A stretch of DNA of 46,484 nucleotides from Granulicella sp. S190 (GCF_009766095.1 NZ_LMUD01000044.1:91961-138444), one strand, 5' to 3'. Shown: positions 32,816 through 41,651, numbered from the stretch's first letter. Made by a program: numbers and translations. The notes: generated by a model not told the origin, from the sequence alone.

Positions 32816-34411
32816 CTAAACGTTCACGCCCAGCTCTGCCCGCTTCGACGCCTCCTCCACCGGCTTGCCCGCCTCGACACCCTCCACCGGCTTCTGCCAT
32901 CCATCGCGATCCGTCATCACCATCAGCTCCGCCAGCTGGCTCGCGAAGTCCGGATGAATCGCGTTCATCCCATACCGCCAGCACCAGTTTCCCGCCCCGG
33001 CCGAAGGTGTATTCATCCGCGCCTCGCTTCCCAGGTGCAGCACATCCTGCAAGGGAAACACGCACAGATTCGCCACCGACCGCGCCGCCGCGCGAATCAT
33101 CGCCCAGACGATGTCTTCGTCATGTTCGATCTGCTGCAGATACGTCCGCACATTCGCCCGCTCCGCGTCGCTCACATCATCCCGCCACCATCCCAGCGTC
33201 GTGTTGTTGTCGTGCGTCCCCGTATACGCCACCGTGTTCGGAACAAAACGATGCGGCAGATAAAGGTGCGCCCCGCGATCCGAGAACCCGAACTGCAGAA
33301 TCCGCATCCCGGGCATCCCAAAGTGCTCGCGCAGCTCGTCCACCTCAGGCGTAATCAGTCCAAGATCCTCCGCCACAAAAGGCAGATCACCAAAGACCTC
33401 TTTCAACCGTGCAAACAGATCATGCCCCGGCGCCTTCACCCACTGCCCGTTGATCGCCGTCTCCTCCTCTGCCGGAATCGACCAGAACGCCTCGAACCCT
33501 CTAAAGTGATCCAGTCGAATCACGTCATACAACGTCAGTGATCGCCGAATTCGTGCCACCCACCAGTCGAACCCTCGCTCCTTCAACAACCCCCACTTGT
33601 AAAGCGGATTGCCCCACCTCTGCCCGGTCACGGAAAAATAATCCGGCGGCACGCCCGAAACGCGCACCGGCCTCAGATCCTCATCCAGCTCGAACATCTC
33701 AGGGTGCGTCCACACATCCGCGCTGTCGTAGTTCACGAAGATCGCAACATCGCCCATGATGCGAATCTTCCGCTCCGCGCAGTATCCCCGCAGCGAGCAC
33801 CACTGCTCATTGAAGAAGAACTGTACTACCTGCTCGACCGCAAGTTCGCGCCCCTGCTCGTTCCGCAGCTTGTTCAACGCATCGCCCTCACGCCGCGCAA
33901 ACTCCGCTGGCCACTCATGCCAGCTCCCATAGTTGTGCTTGCGGCGCAGCACATTGAACATCGCGTAGTCCTGCAGCCACGAGCTGTTGTGCTCGCAGAA
34001 CCTCTGAAACTTGGCGTGAGTTTCATCCGGCGCATGGTCCAGAAAATTCTCCGCCGCCTCTTCAATCAGCGGCAGCTTCAGCCGGAACGCCGCCTCAAAG
34101 TCCGCAGGCCCATCATGACCAGGCAGCCCCGCAATCCGCTCCCCTGCGATCCATCCATCATGCACCAGCATCTCCAGGCTGATCAGCAGCGGATTTCCCG
34201 CGAACGCCGACAACGCAGAATAAGGAGAACTGCCATATCCCGTAGGACTCAGCGGCAGCACCTGCCACATCCTCTGCTTCGCTGCCGCCAGAAAATCAAC
34301 GAAGGCATACGCAGCTGGCCCAAAGTCCCCAATCCCGCCATACGATGGCAGCGACGTCACATGCAGCAAAACTCCCGACAGACGCTCCTGATTGCTCACT
34401 TCCCCACTCAT
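32816..34411 (-). CDS. malQ: 4-alpha-glucanotransferase MalQ (GH77)
   Basis: This 531-residue amylomaltase transfers alpha-1,4-glucan segments between maltodextrins. Signatures are RLSGVLLHVTSLPSYGGIGD and WQVLPLSPTGYGSSPYSALS. Catalytic residues are the nucleophile Asp in DVIRLDHFRGFEAFW (about 300), acid/base Glu in FVAEDLGLITPEV (about 345), and the third Asp in AYTGTHDNNTTLGWW (about 402). The ATG at 34411 with an AAGGGGG site just upstream is preferred over the open frame to 34483. Length is normal for the bacterial enzyme. It may share a transcript with the small gene and NAD-binding gene downstream. Confidence 0.95.
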   Translation of the reverse strand: MSGEVSNQERLSGVLLHVTSLPSYGGIGDFGPAAYAFVDFLAAAKQRMWQVLPLSPTGYGSSPYSALSAFAGNPLLISLEMLVHDGWIAGERIAGLPGHDGPADFEAAFRLKLPLIEEAAENFLDHAPDETHAKFQRFCEHNSSWLQDYAMFNVLRRKHNYGSWHEWPAEFARREGDALNKLRNEQGRELAVEQVVQFFFNEQWCSLRGYCAERKIRIMGDVAIFVNYDSADVWTHPEMFELDEDLRPVRVSGVPPDYFSVTGQRWGNPLYKWGLLKERGFDWWVARIRRSLTLYDVIRLDHFRGFEAFWSIPAEEETAINGQWVKAPGHDLFARLKEVFGDLPFVAEDLGLITPEVDELREHFGMPGMRILQFGFSDRGAHLYLPHRFVPNTVAYTGTHDNNTTLGWWRDDVSDAERANVRTYLQQIEHDEDIVWAMIRAAARSVANLCVFPLQDVLHLGSEARMNTPSAGAGNWCWRYGMNAIHPDFASQLAELMVMTDRDGWQKPVEGVEAGKPVEEASKRAELGVNV

Positions 34412-34555
34412 CCAGCCCCCTTGATTGCACTCCCTCTTATGATGCCAGACTGCGATGAAGGTTACTCCTCCTCTCGCTTTCAATCTCCGAAGAAGAGACG
34501 AGGTATCTGATTACTTATCCGTAGCAGCGCTCCTTCCAAACCGGATCTCAGGTTA

Positions 34556-34597
34556 AAGACCAAGTCCCGGAGGAATCATCCTCCGGGACTTGGTCTT
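34556..34597 (-). terminator. Strong hairpin terminator after the PpiD-like gene
   Basis: A perfect 19-bp stem (starting AAGACCAAGTCCCGG) with a 4-base loop (ATCA on the plus strand) lies 16 bases past the stop of the PpiD-like gene. On the minus strand it is followed by a short T stretch (TCTTTAACC). It separates that gene from malQ and is the longest perfect stem I saw in the window. Confidence 0.75.
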
Positions 34598-34613
34598 GCG
34601 ATCTGCGAATCGG

Positions 34614-36587
34614 TTAGTTCCCGGCAGGTAGGGCAGGCTCAGCCTGCTTCTTCGAGAACCGCACCGCGCCGCCCTTCTCGTACTTTTGGGTCAGCTCTCC
34701 GATGTACACGCGGAAGATCTCCTCGCGCTGATCGTTCAGCAGCTTGTCCCGGGTCGTGTTGAAGTTCTTCGCAATGTCGTCAGCCGACGGCTCCTGCTTG
34801 TCGATCACGCTCAGCACAACGCCAACCCGGCCCGCATTGATCGGACCCGAGATCGCGCCCTTCGCCAGCGAAAACGCCACCGAACCTGCGCCGCTCATCG
34901 CACCCAGATCCGGCACCTGGCCATCCTTGCCCACCAGGTCGCTCGTCTTCAGCGGAACATTCATCTCCGCCGCAGCCTTCTTCAGGTCGTTCAGCACCTT
35001 CGCCCGCTCATCCAGCTTGTTCAACTCGGTGCTCAGCAACTGAGGAACCTGCTGCTCGCGATAGTCCTCCAGAATATGCGTCTTGTACTCCGCAAACTCC
35101 GGAGCATGCGCCGCTCTGACATCGGTCACCTGGAACACGGCAAATCCATCGCCGGTCGCAACAGGAGCTGGGTCCGCGCCCTTGGCCGTCGTAAACGCCT
35201 GCGTCAGCAAAGCCGAACCATCCGCCAGCCCGGCAATCACGCCATCCTTGGCAACGAAATCCGTCGTCACCGCATGCAGACCCTTCGCCGCGGCAGCCTT
35301 CTCCAGACCGTTCTTCTTCGCATCCGCTGCTAGTGTCGACGCAAACGTCTGCTCCGCCGCTCCTGCTCTCTGCTGCTCCAGCACCGGCAGAATCTCCGGC
35401 TTCACCTCAGCCAGCGGACGCAGATGCGCCGTCTTCTTCTCTTCCACCTGCAGAATGTGATACCCAAACTGCGTCTTTACCAGGTCAGAGGTCTGTCCCG
35501 GTGCCAGCGTAAACGCCGCCTTATCGAACTCCGGTACCGTCTTGCCGCGATCCAGCCAACCCAGCTCTCCACCCTGCACCTTGCTGCCCGGGTCGTCCGA
35601 GTTCTTGCTCGCAAGATCCGCAAAGTTTCCGCCGGCCTTGATCTGCTTCAGCAGATCCTCTGCCTTGGCCTTCCCCGCCGCATCGGTCTTCGCATCCGCG
35701 CCCGCAGGAACCGCGATCAGGATATGCCGAACCCTCACCTGCTCCTTCACCTGGTACTGGTCCTGGTGCGCGTTGTAGTAAGCCTGAACATCCGCATCCG
35801 AAACCTGCGGCTTGCCTCCCGGCAGGTTCGACGTGTCGAACGACACGTACTCAATCTTCCGCGCCTCAGGAACAGCAGTCGCATACCGCGCCGCATTCGT
35901 CTTGAAGAACGCCTGCAGCTCGGCATCGCTTGGATTGATCGTCTTGCGCACATCGTCCGCCGAGATCACCGCATAGTCGAACTTCACCTTCGTACCATCG
36001 ACCTTGTACGCCTGCCTCACCGCTTCATCCGAAACCGAAACCCCGCCCGTAATCAGCGCCTGCAGCCGGTTCAGCTCCATATCCGCCTTCACCTGCGACT
36101 CAAAGTCTCCACGAGTCGTCTGGAACGCGCTCTGCACAAAATTGATATACGCATCGTCGCCAATGTACTGCCCATTGGGAAACAGGTACTGCGCAAACGG
36201 TCCGGTCTTCAGCTCGCGCGCCAGATCCGCATCGCTCACCTGCAGGTCCATCCTGTCGGCCTCATGCTTCAGGATCGCCCGCTGCACCAGGATCTGCCCC
36301 GCGCGTGGCAGAAAGTAAGGCAGCAGTGCATCCGGAAAGTGCTGCTGCTGCAGCTGACGGCTTGCCAGCTGATTCACCTCTACCGTCTTGATCGGCGTAC
36401 TCTCGCCGAAGACGCGCCCAAAGTATCCCGGTTGCTTCACCGTTGCATACACTGCGGAGTCGTTGGTCGTGGCGTTGTCGAAGATGCCTGGCACCAGCGT
36501 AATCACCATCGTGATCACAGCAAATCCAATAATGACGGCGAAGATAATCTTCGTGATGCGGTTGTCCTGCTGCAGAATACGAATCAT
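34614..36587 (-). CDS. PpiD/SurA-type membrane-anchored peptidyl-prolyl isomerase
   Basis: This 657-residue periplasmic foldase has a single N-terminal anchor (KIIFAVIIGFAVITMVITLV), a SurA/PpiD-like chaperone region with LPRAGQILVQRAILKHEADRM, and one clear parvulin domain near residues 285-385. The parvulin domain has VRHILIAVPAG, GGNFADLASKNSDDPGSKVQ, GGELGWLDRGKTVPEFDKAA and TQFGYHILQVEEKK. A second parvulin-like region without clear active-site residues follows. This is the PpiD layout; it would assist outer-membrane and periplasmic protein folding. It is followed by a strong terminator and is transcribed alone. Confidence 0.9.
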   Translation of the reverse strand: MIRILQQDNRITKIIFAVIIGFAVITMVITLVPGIFDNATTNDSAVYATVKQPGYFGRVFGESTPIKTVEVNQLASRQLQQQHFPDALLPYFLPRAGQILVQRAILKHEADRMDLQVSDADLARELKTGPFAQYLFPNGQYIGDDAYINFVQSAFQTTRGDFESQVKADMELNRLQALITGGVSVSDEAVRQAYKVDGTKVKFDYAVISADDVRKTINPSDAELQAFFKTNAARYATAVPEARKIEYVSFDTSNLPGGKPQVSDADVQAYYNAHQDQYQVKEQVRVRHILIAVPAGADAKTDAAGKAKAEDLLKQIKAGGNFADLASKNSDDPGSKVQGGELGWLDRGKTVPEFDKAAFTLAPGQTSDLVKTQFGYHILQVEEKKTAHLRPLAEVKPEILPVLEQQRAGAAEQTFASTLAADAKKNGLEKAAAAKGLHAVTTDFVAKDGVIAGLADGSALLTQAFTTAKGADPAPVATGDGFAVFQVTDVRAAHAPEFAEYKTHILEDYREQQVPQLLSTELNKLDERAKVLNDLKKAAAEMNVPLKTSDLVGKDGQVPDLGAMSGAGSVAFSLAKGAISGPINAGRVGVVLSVIDKQEPSADDIAKNFNTTRDKLLNDQREEIFRVYIGELTQKYEKGGAVRFSKKQAEPALPAGN

Positions 36588-36932
36588 GCTCGACTAAAAC
36601 CTTCACTTCGCGCGAACGCTCTTCCCTCAGCGGAATCGGCGGCGTGCCCGGGATATTTGCGTGACCTTGCGGGCAGGTCTTTCGACCAGCGCCACGCCGG
36701 TTGCAGGGCAAGCGACAAGTATAAATCACCAGCCTCTGGAATTCATCCTTCAGACTGATCTTCAATCGTTGCAGCAGTTTGCTTCATAAGGAAAGCGCTC
36801 TCATCGGGTGGACCCGGCTCTCAACCTTCGGATCGATTGCGGTACCAGTCTCGCACTCTATATAACTGCCGTGGCATCAGAACAACGCCGCAACTGTAGG
36901 CACGCCTTACCAAATCCAGGAAAGAGGAAGAC
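36588..36932. other. 345-base intergenic region between divergent genes
   Basis: No gene is supported here. A short reverse-strand frame that opens in this region only shadows the start of the PpiD-like gene. The region should hold the promoters of the PpiD-like gene (minus) and the coiled-coil gene (plus); only the latter can be proposed from sequence. The ribosome-binding site GAGGAAGAC lies right before the plus-strand ATG at 36933. Confidence 0.6.
36837..36866 (+). promoter_or_regulatory. Candidate sigma-70-type promoter for the coiled-coil gene
   Basis: TTGCGG (36837-36842) and TATATA (36859-36864; overlapping TATAAC at 36861) are separated by 16-18 bases and lie about 67 bases upstream of the ATG at 36933. 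Both resemble the -35 and -10 consensus. No mapped start site is available. Confidence 0.5.
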
Positions 36933-37127
36933 ATGTCGGAAAATGAAGTTGTCCGCAACCAGAAAACAATCCTGAGCAACCAGGAGACGATTCTGAAAAA
37001 TCAGAACACCATCGTCGAAAACCAGAAGGCGATTCTCAACAACCAGACCGACATCAAGAAGAACCAGCAAGCGCTCGAGCAGATCCTGGCCAATCAAAAA
37101 GAAATCCTGTCCGCCGTCAAGAAGTAG
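36933..37127 (+). CDS. 64-residue perfect-heptad 'NQ' coiled-coil mini-protein
   Basis: Almost the whole protein is a seven-residue repeat of the form x-N-Q-x-x-I-L: RNQKTIL, SNQETIL, KNQNTIV, ENQKAIL, NNQTDIK, KNQQALE, and after a short break ANQKEIL. With Ile/Leu at two positions of each heptad and Asn-Gln at fixed positions it should form a parallel oligomeric coiled coil with a polar ladder. The N-terminus MSENEVV is acidic and the C-terminus basic (SAVKK). It has no signal peptide or membrane helix, so it is cytosolic. A good ribosome-binding site, an upstream promoter-like sequence and a hairpin terminator support it as a real monocistronic gene. Function unknown. Confidence 0.8.
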   Translation: MSENEVVRNQKTILSNQETILKNQNTIVENQKAILNNQTDIKKNQQALEQILANQKEILSAVKK

Positions 37128-37138
37128 GTGTCTCTCTA

Positions 37139-37167
37139 GAGTCCGCCGCCGTTTGGCGGCGGAACTC
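37139..37167 (+). terminator. Hairpin terminator after the coiled-coil gene
   Basis: GAGT-CCGCCGCC-GTTT-GGCGGCGG-AACTC forms an 8-bp GC-only stem extended by four more pairs around a one-base bulge, with a GTTT tetraloop. It starts 11 bases after the stop codon. The T-run is poor, but the stem is strong. Confidence 0.6.
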
Positions 37168-37367
37168 TCCAGAAACGAAATCGCGCGACACAGCCTTAGC
37201 GACTCAAGCTGAAGTGTCCACCAGCGAACAAGCCGCTCCACCTCTGGACACTCACCTGCCATTCACCCCAGCAACTACACGCTAACCCTCAAGGGAACAA
37301 GCATCTTCGCCTCACCGTATTTGGAAGAACAATTGCTAGGATTATCTCCAATACCTACGAGGACCCA

Positions 37368-39863
37368 ATGCGTTCTTTCTTTACCGATCTGAAGATCGCC
37401 ATCCGGCACCTCTCGAAGTCCCCCGGATTCGCCGCCACCGCCATCCTCATGCTGGCCCTCGCCATCGGCGCCACCACAGCCATCTTTTCGCTCGTCGAAG
37501 GCGTGCTCCTCCGCCCTCTGCCATTCCCAGAGCCCAGCCGCCTCGTCGTCCTCTCTGACATCCTCAAAGGCCTCGACACTGGCAGCGGCAACAATGAAGC
37601 CGGTGTCACCGCGCCCGACATCCGCAACTACACCCGCGACACCCACAGCTTCACCAGCCTCGGCGGCTATCACTCCACCAGCTACGAGCTCTCCGGCGCA
37701 GGCGAGCCTGCCAACATCAACGCAACCCGCATGAGCAGCGGCGTCTTCCCCGCCCTCGCCGTCCAGCCCCTCCTCGGCCGCTTCTTCACCCAGCAGGAGG
37801 ACGATCAGCGCCAGCAGGTCATGGTCCTCAGCTACGCCACTTGGCAAAGCCGCTTTCAGGCCGACCCCAATATCCTTGGTCGCAAGGTCCTGCTCGATCG
37901 CAAGCCCTACCTCATCATCGGCGTCATGCCCCGCAACTTCGAGTTCCCCTTGCAACCCGGCCACCTCAATCGTAGTGAGTTCTGGGTTCCCATCAGCTTC
38001 GAGCCGGAGGAGTTCGGCACCGGCTCAGCCTCGTGGAACTATCAGATGGTCGGTCGCCTCAAACCCGGCGTCACCATTCCACGCGCCATAGAAGACGCCA
38101 ACGTAGTCGCCAAAGAGACCGTGCGAAACTACCCCGCCTTCATGGCAGAGTTCAGCATCACCTCCATAATCAGGCCGCTGAACGAAGAGACCGTCGAAGA
38201 GGCGCGGCCCCTTATCCGCACTCTCTTCCTCGCCGTCGCTGTCGTTCTACTCATCGCCTGCGCCAACCTCGCCGGTCTTCTTCTCGTCCGTTCCATCCGC
38301 CGCCGTCGCGAGATCGCCGTCCGTCTCGCGCTTGGCGCCTCCGCACGCACCCTGCTCTGGCAAGCCATCCTCGAAAGCCTCGTCCTCAGCGTCTCCGGCG
38401 GCGTCCTCGGTCTCATCCTCGCCGCCATCGCACTCCGCATTGGTATTCGGGCGCTCCCCGAAACCCTGCCGCGTCTCAACGAGATCGGCCTCGACTGGCC
38501 CGTCGTCGCCTTCGCCCTCGGACTCGCCGTCTTCACAGGAGTCCTCTGCGGCCTTGCTCCCGCCTTCGCCGCCATCCGCACCAGCGTCAACGACACCCTC
38601 AAAGAAGGCGGTCGCACTGGAACCTCCGGCGGAGGACACGCTAGGCTCCGCTCCGCTCTCGTAGTCTCAGAGATCGCCGTCGCTCTCATCCTCCTCGCCG
38701 CCTCCGGTCTCCTGCTCCGCAGCTTCGACAAGATGCGTCAGGTCGACCTCGGCTTTCAGCCCGACCACACACTCGTAGCCAGCTACAGCCTGCCCAAAAA
38801 ACAGTACGGCAACCAGACCGCCGTCAATGAGTTCAGCCATCAGTTGTTGGCGCGTCTGCAGGCTCTTCCCGGTGTCAAAAGCGTCGGCTTCACCACCTTC
38901 CTTCCGGCCAGCGGCAATAACTCCAGTAGCGCCTTTGTCGCAGAAGGACACGTTCTCCCCGCCACCGCCGGAGGGCTCGATCTTGGAACCTCGATCGCGG
39001 TACAAGGCGACTACTTCCGCGCCATGGGAATCCCACTCCTCCAGGGCAGGTTCTTCACCCCGGACGACAACGCCAGCCAGCCGCCCTTCATCATCGTCAA
39101 CCACATGCTGGCCCAGCAGTCCTGGCCCAATCAGAGCCCCATCGGCAAAAGGTTTCGTATCGGCACAGAGACCATGAAGACACCGTGGGCCATCGTGGTC
39201 GGCGAGGTCGCAGACGTAAAGGAAAACTCGCCCGACCTTCCCCTCAAGCAGCAGTACTATGTGCCCGTCGAGCAGCAGGAGGAGATGGCAGGATCGCTTG
39301 GCTCTCCCACAGATATCAGCGGAGACGGCGGCTACATCGCCGTTCGTACCGCCATGGCGCCCGAGCAGATGGAAAACCTCCTCCGCTCCACCGTCCACTC
39401 CATCGACCCGCAGCTCCCGCTCACCGATGTTCAGAGCATGGAGCACGCCATCTCGGAGACCGAGGCTCCCCGTCGCTTCAACACCGCCCTCATCTCCTCC
39501 TTCGCCTTTATCGCTGTCCTTCTCGCCGTGCTCGGCATCTACAGCGTCATCGCCTTCTCCGTCGCCCTGCGCATACAGGAGATGGCGATCCGCATGGCAC
39601 TCGGCTCCCAGCGCGCCGGCATCGTACGGCTCGTCGTCATCTCCGGAGCAAAACTTGCCTTCATCGGCTGCGCCATCGGCCTCGCGGGCGCATTCGCTGC
39701 CTCCAGTCTGCTGAAGACCTTCCTCTTCGGAGTCAGTGCCTTCGATCCTCTGGTCCTCACCCTGTCCACACTCTCACTCCTGCTGCTCGCTCTGGCCGCA
39801 TCCCTGCTTCCAGCCCGCCGCGCCGCATCGGTAGACCTCACCCAGGCCCTCCGCTCCGACTAG
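37368..39863 (+). CDS. ADOP-family ABC permease (two FtsX domains)
   Basis: This 831-residue permease has the layout of the Acidobacterial 'ADOP' group. It has an N-terminal segment MRSFFTDLKIAIRHLSKSPG with a first helix, then a MacB-type periplasmic domain (SLGGYHSTSYELSGAGEPAN). FtsX domain 1 contains IACANLAGLLLVRSIRRRRE and IAVRLALGASARTLLWQAIL. A second periplasmic domain and FtsX domain 2 follow, with IQEMAIRMALGSQRAGIVRL and LLPARRAASVDLTQALRSD. There is no ATPase; a separate ATPase must power it. The start has GAGG upstream. The role is often guessed as export of antimicrobial or lipid-like substrates; substrate unknown. It stands alone here. Confidence 0.92.
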   Translation: MRSFFTDLKIAIRHLSKSPGFAATAILMLALAIGATTAIFSLVEGVLLRPLPFPEPSRLVVLSDILKGLDTGSGNNEAGVTAPDIRNYTRDTHSFTSLGGYHSTSYELSGAGEPANINATRMSSGVFPALAVQPLLGRFFTQQEDDQRQQVMVLSYATWQSRFQADPNILGRKVLLDRKPYLIIGVMPRNFEFPLQPGHLNRSEFWVPISFEPEEFGTGSASWNYQMVGRLKPGVTIPRAIEDANVVAKETVRNYPAFMAEFSITSIIRPLNEETVEEARPLIRTLFLAVAVVLLIACANLAGLLLVRSIRRRREIAVRLALGASARTLLWQAILESLVLSVSGGVLGLILAAIALRIGIRALPETLPRLNEIGLDWPVVAFALGLAVFTGVLCGLAPAFAAIRTSVNDTLKEGGRTGTSGGGHARLRSALVVSEIAVALILLAASGLLLRSFDKMRQVDLGFQPDHTLVASYSLPKKQYGNQTAVNEFSHQLLARLQALPGVKSVGFTTFLPASGNNSSSAFVAEGHVLPATAGGLDLGTSIAVQGDYFRAMGIPLLQGRFFTPDDNASQPPFIIVNHMLAQQSWPNQSPIGKRFRIGTETMKTPWAIVVGEVADVKENSPDLPLKQQYYVPVEQQEEMAGSLGSPTDISGDGGYIAVRTAMAPEQMENLLRSTVHSIDPQLPLTDVQSMEHAISETEAPRRFNTALISSFAFIAVLLAVLGIYSVIAFSVALRIQEMAIRMALGSQRAGIVRLVVISGAKLAFIGCAIGLAGAFAASSLLKTFLFGVSAFDPLVLTLSTLSLLLLALAASLLPARRAASVDLTQALRSD

Positions 39864-39910
39864 CCACCAACCAGATCTGTAATCGGCCCAGATTCATTTC
39901 ACTTTTCTTG

Positions 39911-39947
39911 GTTTGTCATTCCGCAGCGAAGCGGAGGAATCTGCTTT
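39911..39947. repeat. REP-like imperfect hairpin repeat of Acidobacterial type
   Basis: The sequence around CATTCCGCAGCGAAGCGGAG pairs ATTCCGC with GCGG(AGG)AAT around the loop AGCGAA. I recognise this unit as an interspersed intergenic repeat in Terriglobia genomes; the dispersed copy number cannot be checked here, where only one copy is seen. It lies 48 bases after the ADOP permease. Confidence 0.5.
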
Positions 39948-40166
39948 TGCACTCTCGTATGCAAATTCGCAAAGCCCCCTGACGAAAGCTCAAACAACTG
40001 TCAATCCTCGAAACCACCAAAACCCGCGCCAACCAAGCGACTCCGCATGGCGCATGAGTTATAACCAACCGGATAAAATAGAAACAGCGAAAGAAGAAGA
40101 TCGAGACTCGGAGCTACGATCCTTCGAATACTGGCCGCTAACCCTTTTGAAAACAATATTTTGCAC

Positions 40167-40236
40167 GTAAGTCCTTTGAATGGCATATTTTACCAGCTAC
40201 CAACCCTCTGTAAACGACGCCATCCAAAGGACTTAC
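40167..40236. repeat. Long inverted repeat (18-bp arms, one mismatch)
   Basis: GTAAGTCCTTTGAATGGC at 40167-40184 pairs with GCCATCCAAAGGACTTAC at 40219-40236, 17 of 18 positions, with 34 bases between. Directly right of it is a G-rich run. This looks like a small non-coding mobile or structural repeat; no ORF lies inside. Confidence 0.6.
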
Positions 40237-40440
40237 ACCCAAAATACCCACAGGGGGTGAGGGGGAGGGTCAAACAGAAAGACTTCAACCCGATCGACTT
40301 AGAAGGGGACGATCAGAAGCTGCTCCGAACGATGGTGGTTCCACCACGAAAAACACCCATCCCACCGTCGAGCCACCACGAAAATGCATCGAGGAAACAC
40401 GAAATAGGCGCGGAATTGTCTCAGTCTTAGCGGTACAGTC

Positions 40441-40839
40441 TTACTGCTTGGCGACGCTGGCAGACCCAGCCGATGTCGCTCCAGTGGGTGCAGGCATATA
40501 CACAATCACCTCGCCCGGCTTGGTATAGTGCAGCTCCTCGCGAGCCTGATGCTCAATCGCGTTCGGATCGCTCTTCAACCGCCCCACATGCCCCTTCAAC
40601 AGGTCGTTCTCCCGTTGCAGGCTGCGCAGCTGGCCATCCAGGCTCTGGGTATCGTTCCGCTTCTGCTGATACACCGTCAACCCGTTCTGCCCGAAGATCA
40701 CGTGGTACGCCATCGCTACCGTGAGCACCGCTGCCGCGCCGGTAGCAACCTTCCGCCACCCCACCCGGCCCCGCTCATACAGACGCACGATCGCACCCGA
40801 CCGCTTCGCCACCACGCCTGTTGTACTCGAACGAGTCAT
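40441..40839 (-). CDS. ftsB: FtsB/DivIC-like septum-formation protein
   Basis: This is a protein of about 132 residues with a short basic cytoplasmic N-terminus, a single membrane helix (TGAAAVLTVAMAYHVIFGQN) and a coiled coil (GLTVYQQKRNDTQSLDGQLR, then LQRENDLLKGHVGRLKSDP). It ends with the typical motif NAIEHQAREELHYTKPGEVI. That last segment (E-x-x-A-R-E-E-L-x-x-x-K-P-G-E) is diagnostic of FtsB/DivIC, which bridges FtsL/FtsQ at the division site. I chose the ATG at 40839; the frame opens at a TTG at 40878 and no start has a strong ribosome-binding site. It is divergent from bioY. Confidence 0.88.
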   Translation of the reverse strand: MTRSSTTGVVAKRSGAIVRLYERGRVGWRKVATGAAAVLTVAMAYHVIFGQNGLTVYQQKRNDTQSLDGQLRSLQRENDLLKGHVGRLKSDPNAIEHQAREELHYTKPGEVIVYMPAPTGATSAGSASVAKQ

Positions 40840-41057
40840 CTCAAACTCAAGTACAAACTCCACTCCCCCCACCGTCAAGTGGAAAACCCACTTCCGCCCA
40901 CCACGTACCTACTTCATACCGCCCCACCGAAAAATATCTTCTCTGGCTTACAATCGAAGAGCTGACTCTCTGGAACGGCAGGCATCGTAGAAGCAGACAT
41001 CACTCTGCCGCCGAAGCAATCTCATCACGGCACCACCAGCACGAAAGGATATTCCGC

Positions 41058-41651
41058 ATGCAATCCGCCACCTCTCAACTCGGTCTCTCCCACCGCTCCG
41101 GATCGCTGCAGGACACTCTCTCCGGCAAGGTCATCCTCACCGTCGCGGCCAGTGCCTTCGTCGCCCTCTGCGCCCACGTCTCCCTGCCGCTTCCCTTCAC
41201 GCCCGTGCCCCTCACCCTGCAGAACTTCGCCGTCATCCTCATCGGCATGCTGCTCGGTCCGACCGTCGGATTCTCCGCGATGGTCCTCTATCTCGCCGAA
41301 GGCGCGATGGGCCTCCCCGTCTTCACCCCGCACAGCGTCGGCGGCATCGCACACCTGATCGGCCCCAGCGCGGGCTATCTCTTCTCCTATCCTCTGGCCG
41401 CAGCCACAGCCGGCTGGGCAGTACGCGCCATGCAGCGCGTCACCACCCGCTTCCGCGCCGGCCTCGTAGCCGCCACCCTCGCCAGCGCACCTATCTTCCT
41501 CCTCGGAGCAGGATGGCTCGCCCATCTCCTTCACATCGGCCCCGCCGCCACCTGGACCATGGCCGTAGCCCCATTCCTCCCCGGGGAGGTAGTCAAGATC
41601 ACCGCCGCCGCCGGCATCTTCAGCTCCATCCAACGCTGGCGTCAGTCATAA
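41058..41651 (+). CDS. bioY: Biotin transporter substrate-binding component BioY
   Basis: This 197-residue integral membrane protein has about six helices. BioY signatures are LPLPFTPVPLTLQNFAVILI, GMLLGPTVGFSAMVLYLAEG, AMGLPVFTPHSVGGIAHLIG and PSAGYLFSYPLAAATAGW. It is the S component that binds biotin. EcfA/EcfT (bioM/bioN) genes are not adjacent, so it either works alone or shares a general ECF module. The ATG at 41058 has AAAGGA 9 bases upstream; the frame extends further left but overlaps ftsB. mqnD lies 84 bases downstream. Confidence 0.92.
   Translation: MQSATSQLGLSHRSGSLQDTLSGKVILTVAASAFVALCAHVSLPLPFTPVPLTLQNFAVILIGMLLGPTVGFSAMVLYLAEGAMGLPVFTPHSVGGIAHLIGPSAGYLFSYPLAAATAGWAVRAMQRVTTRFRAGLVAATLASAPIFLLGAGWLAHLLHIGPAATWTMAVAPFLPGEVVKITAAAGIFSSIQRWRQS

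Larger units (their letters stand above)
39864..40440. other. 577-base intergenic region with repeats, no supported gene
   Basis: The only open frame of note (39913-40170, plus) is made of repeat sequence and reads as a low-quality peptide, so I reject it. The region contains a REP-like hairpin, a long inverted repeat and a G-rich tract (GGGGGTGAGGGGGAGGG at about 40253-40269). It is rich in A/T compared with its surroundings. Confidence 0.6.

Noticed and set aside
39913..40170. 85-codon plus-strand ORF after the ADOP permease
   Set aside because: It starts inside the REP-like repeat, has no ribosome-binding site and no recognisable fold.
40253..40269. G-quadruplex
   Set aside because: Only three runs of three or more G are present (GGGGG, GGGGG, GGG); the usual four-run pattern is not met.
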